Source: Acidaminococcus sp.
GTDB lineage: Bacteria; Bacillota; Negativicutes; Acidaminococcales; Acidaminococcaceae
Direction: 5' to 3'
Length of the DNA: 64,000 nucleotides
NCBI GenBank assembly: GCA_022482815.1
Contig: JAKVOM010000001.1
Coordinates: 2,562,946-2,626,945 of the forward strand
Positions 26,880 through 36,311 of the stretch are shown one piece after another; positions within the stretch are counted from its first letter, which is position 1, and each line of letters starts with the position of its first letter. A program made the position numbers and the translations under genes. The notes beneath the pieces were generated by a model. The model was not told the DNA's origin and searched no databases. It saw only the letters and a list, made by a program, of their open reading frames with translations.

Positions 26880-27995
26880 TTATTTACGCAGCCAGGGCGG
26901 AATCTCGTTGGTCGGGCTGTTGAAGGAGCTGATCTTGGATGCAGCCGCATTTTCAGCGGACTTCGTCAGCTTGCTTTGCGGGGTCTCCGGCTTCTTGAAG
27001 TTCATCGGTTTCGGTCCCTTGGCACCAGCCGTACCATCGTCGATACCCGTGGCAATGACGGTGACGCGGATAGCGTCATCCATCTTTTCATCAATGGTAG
27101 CACCAAAAATAATGGTAGCATCCGGGTCTACAGCATCGGTAATAATCTTGGAAGCTTCGTTGACATCAATCAAGGACAGGTTCGGGCCGCCCGTGATGTT
27201 GAGCAGTACGCCCTTGGCACCGGAAATGGTGCTGTCGAGCAGCGGGCTCTTTACAGCAGCTTCAGCGGCAGCAGCAGCGCCTTCTTCACCGTTAGCCGTA
27301 CCGATACCCATCATAGCGGAGCCGGCGTTGGACATAATGGTCTTTACATCATTGAAGTCCACGTTGATAAGGCCCGGCACACTGATAAGGTCAGAAATAC
27401 CTTGTACGCCCTGACGCAGGACATCATCGGCAATCTTGAAGGCATCTACCATGGAAGTTCTTCTGTCTACCACTTGCAGCAGACGATCGTTCGGAATCGT
27501 GATGAGCGCATCAACTTTGGCTTTCAGGTTAGCAATACCCTGTTCAGCCACGTTGTAACGACGGCGTCCTTCAAACGTAAACGGTTTGGTAACAACGCCG
27601 ACGGTCAGAGCGCCTGCTTCTTTTGCACATTCAGCGACAATGTGGGCTGCACCCGTACCGGTACCGCCGCCCATGCCGGCAGTAACGAAGACCATGTCAG
27701 CGCCCTTCAGCAGTTCGGCAATCTGGTCCTTGGATTCCTCAGCAGCCTGCTCGCCTTTTTCCGGGTCAGCACCGGCACCAAGGCCCTTCGTTACTTCTTC
27801 ACCAATTTGCAGCTTGGTGGGAGCTTTGGACGTTTGCAGAGCCTGTGCATCGCAGTTGACAGCGATGAATTCAACGCCCTGCAGCCCTGTATCGATCATA
27901 CGGTTGACAGCGTTATTTCCGCCGCCGCCGACACCGATAACTTTGATTTTTTCCAGGGGCTGTTGTGCAGCCTTTTCCTTCTCGGGTTCAAACAT
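26880..27995 (-). CDS. ftsZ: Cell division GTPase FtsZ
   Basis: FtsZ polymerises into the Z ring. The GTPase domain shows [16 protein letters not shown], the tubulin signature GGGTGTGAA and the T7-loop [11 protein letters not shown]. The last 60 residues form the variable linker, and the C-terminal PPWLRK is a reduced conserved tail peptide. AGGAGG lies 9 nt upstream of the ATG at 27995; ATGs at 28001 and a GTG at 28013 are alternatives but sit too close to or within the ribosome binding site. The usual partner ftsA is not upstream. Confidence 0.97.
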   Translation of the reverse strand: MFEPEKEKAAQQPLEKIKVIGVGGGGNNAVNRMIDTGLQGVEFIAVNCDAQALQTSKAPTKLQIGEEVTKGLGAGADPEKGEQAAEESKDQIAELLKGADMVFVTAGMGGGTGTGAAHIVAECAKEAGALTVGVVTKPFTFEGRRRYNVAEQGIANLKAKVDALITIPNDRLLQVVDRRTSMVDAFKIADDVLRQGVQGISDLISVPGLINVDFNDVKTIMSNAGSAMMGIGTANGEEGAAAAAEAAVKSPLLDSTISGAKGVLLNITGGPNLSLIDVNEASKIITDAVDPDATIIFGATIDEKMDDAIRVTVIATGIDDGTAGAKGPKPMNFKKPETPQSKLTKSAENAAASKISSFNSPTNEIPPWLRK

Positions 27996-28122
27996 ATCCA
28001 TGGTCCTCCTCACATCAGTTAATTCGTGGAATAACTGGAAGATTTTATTTTAATCTGTATTATAGTATACCATCAGAAAGACAAGATTTCACGCCTTTTT
28101 ATAGGAAATCTACGAAAACCTT

Positions 28123-28449
28123 TTATTTCTTCATAAACAAACGGCGAATAATGGCAATATTGTTGAAAATCCGCAGCCCGAACGCAACAAGGGCCACGTA
28201 GTAAAGGTCAATGCCGAGTCTCATTCCGAAATAACAGAGAAAAACAGCGAAAAGACCGTTCGCAAAAAAGCCACTGATAAAGATACTGCTGTCATAGGTT
28301 CCTTCTTTCACGGCACGCAGGCCGCCAAACGCGGCGTCCAGAGAAGCCATAAAGGCGACCGCCACCAGCTTGGTATAAAACTGGGGAAAAACCGGTAAAT
28401 AGATGCCGATAGCAATACCGGCAGCAAGACCCAGGATGGCGTAAATCAT
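28123..28449 (-). CDS. sbp: Small basic family protein (DUF1290)
   Basis: The 108-residue protein is almost wholly hydrophobic with about three membrane helices, beginning MIYAILGLAAGIAIGIYLP and ending in the basic RRLFMKK. It matches the Sbp family found beside ftsZ in many Firmicutes. Its start overlaps the DUF881 stop by 4 nt. The molecular role is not established; the context points to division or envelope. Confidence 0.88.
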   Translation of the reverse strand: MIYAILGLAAGIAIGIYLPVFPQFYTKLVAVAFMASLDAAFGGLRAVKEGTYDSSIFISGFFANGLFAVFLCYFGMRLGIDLYYVALVAFGLRIFNNIAIIRRLFMKK

Positions 28450-29141
28450 GACTCACCACCCTCCTTCGGCTTGGCATATTCGTAATGACGTGTGCCCTTA
28501 TAGGCCGGAATCGTAATATCGCTTTCCTGTTTCACGTCCACATCGATGCCCCAGAATTTCAAGGTTTCCACCACGCCGCCGCGAAGTCTCAGCGCGCTTT
28601 CCATGGTCTTCGGATCTCCGATGGCCCGGATGATATAGGGCGGTGAAAACCGGGTATTATTGACAGAGACGGTCGGCCCCGCACAGCGTACCTCGGACAC
28701 ATCAAGGATGCGTTCGTCGTTGAGGGCGATGGCTTCCGCCCCGCCTGCCCGCAGTTCGTTCAGGATGCGCAGCAGGTCATCGTCGTGAATGACGTGCAGG
28801 TTCGGGTCCTCCCCTTTTTTCGTCGGCAGCGGGCTGTCATTGAGAGTCACCGTGACACCCGGCCCGTGCAGGGCCGTTTCTCCTGCGTACATCTTCAGGT
28901 TCTGGATGGTCTTGGCATCTGCCGACCCAGCCTGCTCCTTCGCTAGCTGTTTCAGACGTTCCTGCAATTCCTTATTTTCTTTTTCCGTCGTTTTTAATTT
29001 TTCGACTAAGTCTTCCGCCCGCTGCTGATTAATTGACTGCCTGGCATGCTCAGCGCTGCGGAACTGCGTTGAGACCATCACACCGAGCACAAGGCAGACA
29101 AGGAACGTAAAGAACTTTTCCTTCCTATCTTTGTAATGCAT
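28446..29141 (-). CDS. DUF881 family protein
   Basis: The 231-residue protein has one N-terminal membrane helix (about 10-25), a coiled coil (about 36-70, LVEKLKTTEKENKELQERL) and a DUF881 domain with LRAGGAEAIALNDERI and PPYIIRAIGDP. Such proteins adjoin sbp and ftsZ in Firmicutes and resemble B. subtilis YlxW/YlxX. Function unknown; likely a membrane-attached extracytoplasmic protein. Confidence 0.88.
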   Translation of the reverse strand: MHYKDRKEKFFTFLVCLVLGVMVSTQFRSAEHARQSINQQRAEDLVEKLKTTEKENKELQERLKQLAKEQAGSADAKTIQNLKMYAGETALHGPGVTVTLNDSPLPTKKGEDPNLHVIHDDDLLRILNELRAGGAEAIALNDERILDVSEVRCAGPTVSVNNTRFSPPYIIRAIGDPKTMESALRLRGGVVETLKFWGIDVDVKQESDITIPAYKGTRHYEYAKPKEGGES

Positions 29142-29262
29142 AATGTCTCCTTCTACTCGAAGTAATTGAGAAAACCACGGGCCGCTTATAGCGGGTCATC
29201 CGTGGAAACGAAATGGCTGAAGCAATTCGTTTAGAATAAATAAAAGCAGTTTTTTAATTTAG

Positions 29263-29268
29263 ATTATA
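29263..29268 (-). promoter_or_regulatory. Possible -10 element upstream of DUF881-sbp-ftsZ
   Basis: A perfect TATAAT on the minus strand lies in the 186-bp gap between ftsQ and DUF881, about 120 bp before the ATG. The -35 region is poor (TGGAAA at a long spacing), so this is tentative. Confidence 0.35.
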
Positions 29269-29327
29269 CGCTAAAAGCGATATTTGTTTTCCATTGATTC
29301 CGGCCGGAAGGCCATCATCATACTGCT

Positions 29328-30239
29328 TTATTCCACCTTGATATACGGTACGGCGTAAGTCATATCGATATACCGGGCCTTGATTTTCTTCTGTTCCAGA
29401 TCATCGCACAGGGAAATAAAGGTATCGATTCGATTCAGCGCATTGACACCGGTTCCCACGATGAAAGGCACACCGCCTTCAATATAGAGGGTGATGCGCA
29501 TCCTCTCATCAAGAGAAATCTCCGAGATGCGGTCTGAAATCCCTGCCGGAAGTTTGCCCAGGAAGGCGCACATGGCTTTCAGATTTTCGCCTGTAATCTC
29601 GTCCCCTTCCTCGAGTCCTTCGGCTGTAAAGCCGGTCACGAGCGGTGCCGTAGCATCTTCGATGGCTCCTTCTTTACTGATGACGTAGCCATCCTTGGAA
29701 ATCTTGGCAAAGCTGCCGTCGTCGCAGCGCATATACATGACCGGTTCCCGTTCCTTCACATGCACAACAAGGTAGTTGGGCAGTCCGAACGAAAAATCAA
29801 CCTTTTCAATGCGCGGATCCTTGGCAAGGGCCTGACGCAGTGCGCTGCGGTCGATGGTCAGGATGTTGACCGGGTCCTTGAGAGACCCGGCATCCATGAC
29901 TTCTTCGAGCGTAACGTATTTATTCCCCGAAAGTTTCACCCGCCCGAAATGGAACCAGGGCTGGTGAATAAAAATATAAATACCGATTGCTGCGGCCACT
30001 ACGCCCAGCACAGCTCCCGTCACGCGCGGCGAAATCCGCGGCAGGGAAATATGCAGGCGGGATTTTCTGCGCCGCCTTTTTTTAGGTTCTTCAGGCGGCT
30101 CCGGCGGCTTTTGTGTTCTTGTTTCCTGCTCCTTAATATACCGGCGGAAGGACGGCGGCGGAACAGGATGTGAATTTTCTTTGTGTTCAGGCACCACCGG
30201 TCGCTTGAACGGCTGCCTGTTCCATCTTGGCGTATCCAT
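29328..30239 (-). CDS. ftsQ: Cell division protein FtsQ/DivIB
   Basis: The 303-residue protein has a long basic, proline-rich cytoplasmic N terminus (about 1-70, KKRRRRKSRLHISLPR), one membrane helix (VTGAVLGVVAAAIGIYIF), a POTRA domain (WFHFGRVKLSGNKYVTLEEVM) and a beta domain. FtsQ/DivIB links FtsL and FtsB/DivIC in the divisome. It follows ddl with 1 bp between them. Confidence 0.9.
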   Translation of the reverse strand: MDTPRWNRQPFKRPVVPEHKENSHPVPPPSFRRYIKEQETRTQKPPEPPEEPKKRRRRKSRLHISLPRISPRVTGAVLGVVAAAIGIYIFIHQPWFHFGRVKLSGNKYVTLEEVMDAGSLKDPVNILTIDRSALRQALAKDPRIEKVDFSFGLPNYLVVHVKEREPVMYMRCDDGSFAKISKDGYVISKEGAIEDATAPLVTGFTAEGLEEGDEITGENLKAMCAFLGKLPAGISDRISEISLDERMRITLYIEGGVPFIVGTGVNALNRIDTFISLCDDLEQKKIKARYIDMTYAVPYIKVE

Positions 30240-30240
30240 T

Positions 30241-31173
30241 TTAGCAGTGAGCCGTCTTCAGAATCTTTTCACACAAATCCGGGAAGCTCAGTCCCATGGC
30301 TTCCGCGGCATGGGGAACGAGGCTCGTCGGGGTCATGCCCGGAATCGTGTTGACTTCCAAAACGATGCAGGATTCATCTTTGGCCACAATGAGATCCACG
30401 CGGGCTACACCGCTGCAGCCGAGGGCCATGTAAGCATCTACACCGATTTTCTGCAGCTTTTTCGTCAGTTCAGCACTGATTGGAGCCGGACAGGTATGCT
30501 TCGTGGCGCCGGCCGTGTATTTATTGTGGTAATCATAGTAACCCTGGAGCGGTTCAATATAGACGAGCGGCATGGCAATTGGTTTGCCGTCTTCGCCCAT
30601 CATGACGCCGGCGGCGACTTCCGTACCGGTAAAGAAGGCTTCAGCCAGGATCCGGTCATCATACTGGAAGGAGTTGTTCAGTGCTTCATCCAGTTCTTCT
30701 TCGCTGCGCACGATGGAAACACCGATGCTGGAGCCCTGCGTAGCCGGTTTGATAACAACAGGCAGACCAAGCTTATCCATAATACGCTTCTTGATATCGG
30801 CTTCGCCCCTGGTGATAAACAGGCAGGGAGCCGTCGGCACGTTCTGCTGAACGAAGAGACGCTTCGTGTAGACTTTATCCATGGCGAGGGCACTGGCAAG
30901 CAGTCCGGAGCCCGTATACGGAATGCCCATCATTTCCAGGGCGCCCTGCACGTGACCGTCTTCACCGTACAAACCATGAATGGCGTTAAAGACCACCGTG
31001 GCACCGCTCTCGGCAACTTGCTTCTGGAAGTTTTTCGGATCGAGGTCGATGGTAACGACATCATATCCTTTTGACTTCAATGCCTCTGCAATCGCATTGC
31101 CTGTGACCAGGGAAATTTCGCGTTCCTTGGAAGGACCGCCCATAACGACTGCGACTTTCTCATTTTTGTTCAT
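30241..31173 (-). CDS. ddl: D-alanine--D-alanine ligase
   Basis: The 310-residue ATP-grasp enzyme shows VVMGGPSKEREISLVTG, the ATP-site VIKPATQGSSIGVS and the Mg-binding end ARVDLIVAKDESCIVLEVNTIPGMT split around the catalytic loop. It makes the D-Ala-D-Ala dipeptide used by MurF. Its ATG overlaps the end of murC by 14 nt. It occupies the place where many clusters have murB followed by ddl. Confidence 0.96.
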   Translation of the reverse strand: MNKNEKVAVVMGGPSKEREISLVTGNAIAEALKSKGYDVVTIDLDPKNFQKQVAESGATVVFNAIHGLYGEDGHVQGALEMMGIPYTGSGLLASALAMDKVYTKRLFVQQNVPTAPCLFITRGEADIKKRIMDKLGLPVVIKPATQGSSIGVSIVRSEEELDEALNNSFQYDDRILAEAFFTGTEVAAGVMMGEDGKPIAMPLVYIEPLQGYYDYHNKYTAGATKHTCPAPISAELTKKLQKIGVDAYMALGCSGVARVDLIVAKDESCIVLEVNTIPGMTPTSLVPHAAEAMGLSFPDLCEKILKTAHC

Positions 31174-32560
31174 TTTTCTGCCTCCGTTCCAAAGCCTTCA
31201 CCAGATTCTCGCCCAGCTGCACAATGTTGCCGGCCCCGATGGTCATGACGAGGTCACCGGGCGCTACATGTTCTTCCAGATACTGTTCGATTTTATCAAA
31301 ACCGGACATATACTTCACATCTTGTCCGGTAGTTTCCCGAATGGTATTCGCAAGCATTTCTCCGCTGACGCCGGGGATAGGGTCTTCGCTGGCGGCATAG
31401 ATATCCGTCACAATCAGCTCATCGCACTTCTTAAAAGCAACGGCAAACTGGTCACGCAGCAGTTTTGTGCGCGTGTAGCGATGAGGCTGGAATACGGCGA
31501 TGAGGCGTTTCGGCTGAGTCTGACGGGCTGCTTCCAGGGTCACCTGGATTTCTGTCGGATGGTGAGCATAATCGTCGACGACCCACACGCCGCCGACTTT
31601 GCCCTTGGTATCAAAACGGCGCTTTGCTCCGCGGAATTTTTCGAGGGAATCCAGAATGCTGTCAAGACCGATGCCGAGAACGCGGGCTGCTGCAATAGCC
31701 CCGAGTGCATTCAGCACGTTATGACGGCCCGGCACAACAAGGTGGCCGTGACCGATGACTTCATTGTGCAGCAGGATATCAAAGTGCGTACCATCGGGAC
31801 TGTACACGATGTTTTCGGCCCGGTAGTCCGCATCCTTGCTGTCGATGCCATAGGAAATGACTTCCGTCGGCGTCTTGCTGCCGACCTGGCGCACCTTCGC
31901 GTTGTCATAGCAGAGGACCGCCTTACCGTCTTTCTTCGTCTGATCAACAAACTGCTGGAATGCTTTCTGGATATTTTCTTCATTGCCGTAATGATCCATA
32001 TGGTCGTTTTCGATATTCGTCACTACAGCAATATACGGACGGAATTTCAGGAAAGAACCATCGCTTTCATCGGCTTCGGCGACCACATAATCGCTGTGAC
32101 CGTTTACGGCGTTGGAACCGAGGTTATTGACGACACCGCCGACTACAACCGTCGGATCAAGACCGCCGTCGCAGGTGATGAGAGACAGCATAGAGCTCGT
32201 CGTCGTCTTACCGTGAGCACCGGCTACGGCAATGCCTTTATGCTTATTCATCAAATAAGCCAGCACATCGCTGCGGTGAATAATGGGCACGCGGCGGCGT
32301 TTTGCCTCAAGGACTTCCGGGTTATCATCGTGAATGGCCGTCGATACCACTACGGCCTCAGCCCTTTCAATCTGGCAGGCGTTATGCCCGATGAAAACAA
32401 GGGCGCCTTCTTCGGCAAGCTTTGTAGCCATGGGGCCCGGTTTGGCATCCGAGCCGGATACATGATAGCCGCGTTTAATGAGCACATGAGCCAGAGCGCT
32501 CATGCCGGCTCCGCCAATGCCGACAAAATGTACATTCTTGACTGTATCTAAATTCAACAC
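31160..32560 (-). CDS. murC: UDP-N-acetylmuramate--L-alanine ligase
   Basis: The 466-residue Mur ligase has the N-terminal UDP-binding HFVGIGGAGMSALAHVL, the P-loop VAGAHGKTTTSS, and the C-terminal DDYAHHPTEI motif of MurC. It adds L-Ala to UDP-MurNAc in the cytoplasm. It abuts murG with a 1-nt overlap and is followed by ddl. Confidence 0.97.
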   Translation of the reverse strand: MLNLDTVKNVHFVGIGGAGMSALAHVLIKRGYHVSGSDAKPGPMATKLAEEGALVFIGHNACQIERAEAVVVSTAIHDDNPEVLEAKRRRVPIIHRSDVLAYLMNKHKGIAVAGAHGKTTTSSMLSLITCDGGLDPTVVVGGVVNNLGSNAVNGHSDYVVAEADESDGSFLKFRPYIAVVTNIENDHMDHYGNEENIQKAFQQFVDQTKKDGKAVLCYDNAKVRQVGSKTPTEVISYGIDSKDADYRAENIVYSPDGTHFDILLHNEVIGHGHLVVPGRHNVLNALGAIAAARVLGIGLDSILDSLEKFRGAKRRFDTKGKVGGVWVVDDYAHHPTEIQVTLEAARQTQPKRLIAVFQPHRYTRTKLLRDQFAVAFKKCDELIVTDIYAASEDPIPGVSGEMLANTIRETTGQDVKYMSGFDKIEQYLEEHVAPGDLVMTIGAGNIVQLGENLVKALERRQKNEQK

Positions 32561-33678
32561 TATGCATTCCTCCTGTTGCGGTACACCAATTCCAGTGCAG
32601 CCTTCGCAATTTGATCCGCCGCGTCAGGATTTCCGGCTTTGAGTGCTCCTTTATGCATCATGCGCAGCAAATCGGGGTCTTTAAATAATTTTTGGATGGT
32701 GGAAAGTAAAATCTCACCATTCAAGTCTTTATCCAGGATGACTTCCGCTGCTCCCATACCGGCAAGCGCGCGGGCGTTATATTCCTGATGGTTAGCCGTC
32801 GCGTAGGGATACGGAATCAGAATGGAAGGAACTCCTTTGACCATCAGTTCCGCAAGTCCGATAGCCCCGGCCCGTGAAACAGCAAGGTCAGCCGCGGCAA
32901 GGGCCAGCGGCATTTCGTGGAGATACGGAACCACATGGATATTGGTGCAGCTTTTGATAACCGAACCGACAGCATCCATATGGGCCGCATAACCGTACGT
33001 TCCCGTCGCGTGAAGAATCTGGATCTGGCGATTGCCGGCCAGAGCCTTTTCGACAGGAATCATGCTTTCATTAATCGTCCGAGCGCCGCGGGAACCGCCG
33101 AAAACAAGCAGCGTCTTCATGGACGGGTCAAGATTAAACTTGGCAATACCCTCTTCCCTCGTGGCTTCGGTAATTTCGGCACGGACAGGGTTACCCGTCA
33201 CAATCTTTTCGGCACTTCCCGAAAAATACCGTTCACCCGCTTTATACCCCAAAAAGACCCTGTCCACAAAATGGGAAAGAATCTTGTTGGTAACGCCGGG
33301 CATGGCATTTTGTTCCTGAATGCAGGTCGCTACGCGCTTCATGGCGCCCCAGAAAAGCACAGGGCCGCACACGTAGCCGCCCGTACCCACTACGAGTTCC
33401 GGGTCAATCCGGTTAATCAGGGAATAGGCATCGCCCATTCCCAGAAAAAGCTCACCGGCACTCTTTAATGTACCCAGACCCAGATGGCGGTCAAAGCCTG
33501 CCACCCGGATAAATTTCAAAGGATAGCCGTAACGCGGCACGATATCCCTTTCGAGGCCTTTGCGGGTCCCGACAAAGGTAATCTCGGCCTCCGGTTCCTG
33601 CTTTTTGATGGCATCGGCAATGGTCAGGGCCGGGTAGATATGCCCGCCGGTTCCACCGCCGGCAATGACGACTTTCAC
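32560..33678 (-). CDS. murG: UDP-GlcNAc:lipid I N-acetylglucosaminyltransferase MurG
   Basis: The 372-residue GT-B glycosyltransferase has the GGGTGGHIYPAL nucleotide loop and the second-domain VFGGSRGARTINE and SRAGAIGLAELM motifs. It converts lipid I to lipid II at the inner face of the cytoplasmic membrane. It overlaps murD by 4 nt; ftsW, often found between them, is missing. Confidence 0.97.
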   Translation of the reverse strand: MKVVIAGGGTGGHIYPALTIADAIKKQEPEAEITFVGTRKGLERDIVPRYGYPLKFIRVAGFDRHLGLGTLKSAGELFLGMGDAYSLINRIDPELVVGTGGYVCGPVLFWGAMKRVATCIQEQNAMPGVTNKILSHFVDRVFLGYKAGERYFSGSAEKIVTGNPVRAEITEATREEGIAKFNLDPSMKTLLVFGGSRGARTINESMIPVEKALAGNRQIQILHATGTYGYAAHMDAVGSVIKSCTNIHVVPYLHEMPLALAAADLAVSRAGAIGLAELMVKGVPSILIPYPYATANHQEYNARALAGMGAAEVILDKDLNGEILLSTIQKLFKDPDLLRMMHKGALKAGNPDAADQIAKAALELVYRNRRNA

Positions 33679-35057
33679 GCTTGTCCCTCCCCTGCTTTAG
33701 CGGCAAGTCCTCTGACGAGTTTCTTAAAGACTCTTCCTCTTTCGGGGAAGTTGGCAAACATATCGTAAGAAGAGCAAGCCGGGGAAAGCAATACAACTTC
33801 CGGCGGACGAGCCACTTCAAAGGCCTTGTTTACGGCGTCTTCGAAGGATCCGTCGATCATAATGATATTCTTCACATGATTCTTTTTGGCAGCTTCATAA
33901 AAACGCTGGCGTGCTTCGCCGAGCAGAATCAAGGCATCGGTCTTCTGAGCGCAGGTCTGCATGAAATCATCAAGACCTGTCATCTTATCGTGGCCACCGG
34001 CAAGAAGTACCACGTGGCCGTCCTTGAAGGCTTCGAGGGCCTTGATGGCAGAATCGGTGTTCGTCGCTTTGGAGTCGTTGTAATACGGCACACCCTTGAT
34101 GGTCGTTACGTATTCGAGACGATGTTCCACGCCTTCAAAGGCTTTCAGCACTTTAGCCATGTTTTCATTGGTAACGCCGGCAAAGTGAGAAACAAGAATA
34201 GCACCGAGAACGTTCTGTTCGTTGTGGGAACCGAAAATCTTCAAGTCGCTTACTTTGCAGATACGGTCCTTATGGCCTTCCACGTTGAGGACGAACCAGC
34301 CATCCTCGACATAAGCCCCTTCATCCAGCACCTTTTCCGTACTGAAGAAGTAAACACGGCTCTTTGCTTTCGGAGCAAGGTTTCTCGTATTCTCGTTATC
34401 GTAGTTCAGCACCAGCACATCATCGGGTGTCTGATTAGCAAAAATCTTAGCTTTGGCCGCGATGTAATTTTCCATGTTGCCGTGACGTTCGAAATGGTCC
34501 GGCGTAATATTGACAATGAGGGCAATCTGCGGATGGAACGTCGTCGTGCCTTCCAGTTGGAAACTGGAAAGTTCGGCAGCTACCACAGATTCCGGGCCCA
34601 TGTGCTCCAGTTCCTTGGAGAGGGCAAATCCGATATTGCCGGCGACCGTCGTCGGTACGGGCAGTGTATCAATCATGCGGCCCACGAGCGTCGTCGTAGT
34701 CGTTTTGCCGTTCGTCCCGGTAATGCCAATCCAGGTACCCTTATAGAGGCGGCTTGCTTCTTCCGCTTCACCAATAATTTCCATATGAAGGTCACAAGCC
34801 TTCTTTACAGTTTCCGTCGTAAACGGAATACCAGGAGAAATGATGAAGAGGTTACTTTCCTTCAGGTACGGTTCCGGTTCAACCCCACAGACGTACTTTC
34901 CGCCCTTTTTCGTAAAAGCGTCCAAAAACTCGGGCGCCACATTTTTTTCCTCATCGTTATACAAAATGACGCGGTCTCCCCGGTCCGCCAGAACCTGGGC
35001 TACCCCCTGGCCGCTGATACCAGCGCCATAGACAAATACTGTCCGGCTGTTTTCCAA
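33675..35057 (-). CDS. murD: UDP-N-acetylmuramoylalanine--D-glutamate ligase
   Basis: The 460-residue Mur ligase has the N-terminal GAGISGQGVAQVL, P-loop GITGTNGKTTTTTL and YYNDSKATNTDS, a MurD-typical motif. It adds D-Glu to UDP-MurNAc-L-Ala. The start is a TTG preceded by GGAGGAAG at a good spacing; no better ATG is near. A 300-bp gap with terminator-like hairpins separates it from mraY, so murD probably opens a new transcript. Confidence 0.96.
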   Translation of the reverse strand: MENSRTVFVYGAGISGQGVAQVLADRGDRVILYNDEEKNVAPEFLDAFTKKGGKYVCGVEPEPYLKESNLFIISPGIPFTTETVKKACDLHMEIIGEAEEASRLYKGTWIGITGTNGKTTTTTLVGRMIDTLPVPTTVAGNIGFALSKELEHMGPESVVAAELSSFQLEGTTTFHPQIALIVNITPDHFERHGNMENYIAAKAKIFANQTPDDVLVLNYDNENTRNLAPKAKSRVYFFSTEKVLDEGAYVEDGWFVLNVEGHKDRICKVSDLKIFGSHNEQNVLGAILVSHFAGVTNENMAKVLKAFEGVEHRLEYVTTIKGVPYYNDSKATNTDSAIKALEAFKDGHVVLLAGGHDKMTGLDDFMQTCAQKTDALILLGEARQRFYEAAKKNHVKNIIMIDGSFEDAVNKAFEVARPPEVVLLSPACSSYDMFANFPERGRVFKKLVRGLAAKAGEGQA

Positions 35058-35149
35058 TTTTTCTTCCTCCCTACTGCGTGTATGCAGATGTGATATTTAA
35101 GCTTGTGAAAACAAGGAATATGCAAAGTAAATGGCTGATAACATTGAAT

Positions 35150-35169
35150 TGTGAGCTCTACAGCTCACA
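35150..35169. other. Short perfect hairpin in the mraY-murD gap
   Basis: GTGAGCT-CTAC-AGCTCAC, followed by a second small hairpin GCGGTTCGAAAACCGC. It has no T tract and may be part of the murD leader. The rest of 35058-35247 shows nothing I recognise. Confidence 0.4.
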
Positions 35170-35247
35170 GGCACCAGCCGAAAGCGGTTCGAAAACCGCA
35201 GGTAACGAGAAGCTATAAATCAGTTTGCGATAAAATCAGAAAAATGA

Positions 35248-35286
35248 GTGGGAAAGATAGGAAAAACTATATTTTGTCTTTCCCAC
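35248..35286 (-). terminator. Terminator candidate after mraY
   Basis: Arms GTGGGAAAGA and TCTTTCCCAC flank a 19-nt loop; ATTTTT follows on the minus strand. It lies 70 bp past the mraY stop. Confidence 0.65.
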
Positions 35287-35357
35287 CCAGGCAGTTCATT
35301 CTTTTTGTATCGAATGTATTCAGGCAGCCATTGTATGCCGGCTGCAGGCATTAACTC

Positions 35358-36311
35358 TTATTTCAATAAGAAAAGTACAAAACCCGCCGCGGAACAAATC
35401 GCGCTGGCAAGGCAAAATCTTGCGACGACGGTCGTTTCGGGCCAGCCGCCAAGTTCGAAGTGGTGGTGAATCGGCGTCATGCGGAAAATCCGCTTGCCGC
35501 CGGTTTTCTTGAAATACAGAACCTGCATAATGACAGAAACCGTTTCAATGACGTAGACCCCGCCGATAAGAACAAGCAGGATTTCCGTGTGCGTCCCGAT
35601 AGCTGCAGCAGCCACCGCACCGCCGAGAGCAAGGGAACCAGTATCACCCATGAAGACTTTGGCCGGAAAGTGATTGTACCGCAGAAAACCGATGCAGGCA
35701 CCTGCGAGAGCCAGGGAAAAGAGCGATTCATGACGGAGTCCTTCAAACGAAGCAATGGCCGCAAAAGCAAGCATGACCGGAATCGTCACGCCGGCGGCCA
35801 GCCCGTCAAGGCCGTCTGTGAGGTTAACCGCATTGGTCGTCCCTACAAGAAGAAGCAGGATAAATACGGGATAAAAATACCCCAGGTCAATCACAGTGTT
35901 GATAAGCGGCACCCAGACTTTCGTGCTGTACACATCGCCCGGATAGAGCAGATAGACAGCCGCAACAAGAACCTGCAGCGCCATTTTCTGCTTGGCCGTA
36001 AGGCCGAGATTCTGTTTAAAGAAAACTTTCAGTCCATCATCAATAAAGCCGATGAGGCCATAGCCCACAAAGAGCCACAGGGCTACCACAATGTGCGGGT
36101 CAAATGGGATCCACATCAGGCAGGCCACCACGACGGCGATAATCATCATGATACCGCCCATGGTCGGCGTGCCGCTTTTCTTCATGTGTTCCTTCGGACC
36201 GCATTCACGGATGCTCTGACCAAAATGCCATTTGTGCAGTTCCGGGATGAGAAATTTTCCGATGATTACCGTCAGTGCAAACGAAGTAATGACGATCCAG
36301 AATTCATTCAT
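35358..36311 (-). CDS. mraY: Phospho-N-acetylmuramoyl-pentapeptide transferase MraY
   Basis: The protein (317 residues from the ATG at 36311) has about ten membrane helices and the MraY signatures GTPTMGG, FIDDGLKV (catalytic aspartates) and NLTDGLDGLA, with the FRMTPIHHHFEL loop. It transfers phospho-MurNAc-pentapeptide to undecaprenyl phosphate, giving lipid I. The start overlaps the murF stop by 8 nt. A longer frame upstream lies inside murF and was rejected. Confidence 0.97.
   Translation of the reverse strand: MNEFWIVITSFALTVIIGKFLIPELHKWHFGQSIRECGPKEHMKKSGTPTMGGIMMIIAVVVACLMWIPFDPHIVVALWLFVGYGLIGFIDDGLKVFFKQNLGLTAKQKMALQVLVAAVYLLYPGDVYSTKVWVPLINTVIDLGYFYPVFILLLLVGTTNAVNLTDGLDGLAAGVTIPVMLAFAAIASFEGLRHESLFSLALAGACIGFLRYNHFPAKVFMGDTGSLALGGAVAAAAIGTHTEILLVLIGGVYVIETVSVIMQVLYFKKTGGKRIFRMTPIHHHFELGGWPETTVVARFCLASAICSAAGFVLFLLK

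Noticed and set aside
30980-32551. Long plus-strand open frame (523 codons)
   Set aside because: Antisense to murC and ddl with no recognisable domain or ribosome binding site.
33681-35093. Long plus-strand open frame (470 codons)
   Set aside because: Antisense to murD; no domain seen.
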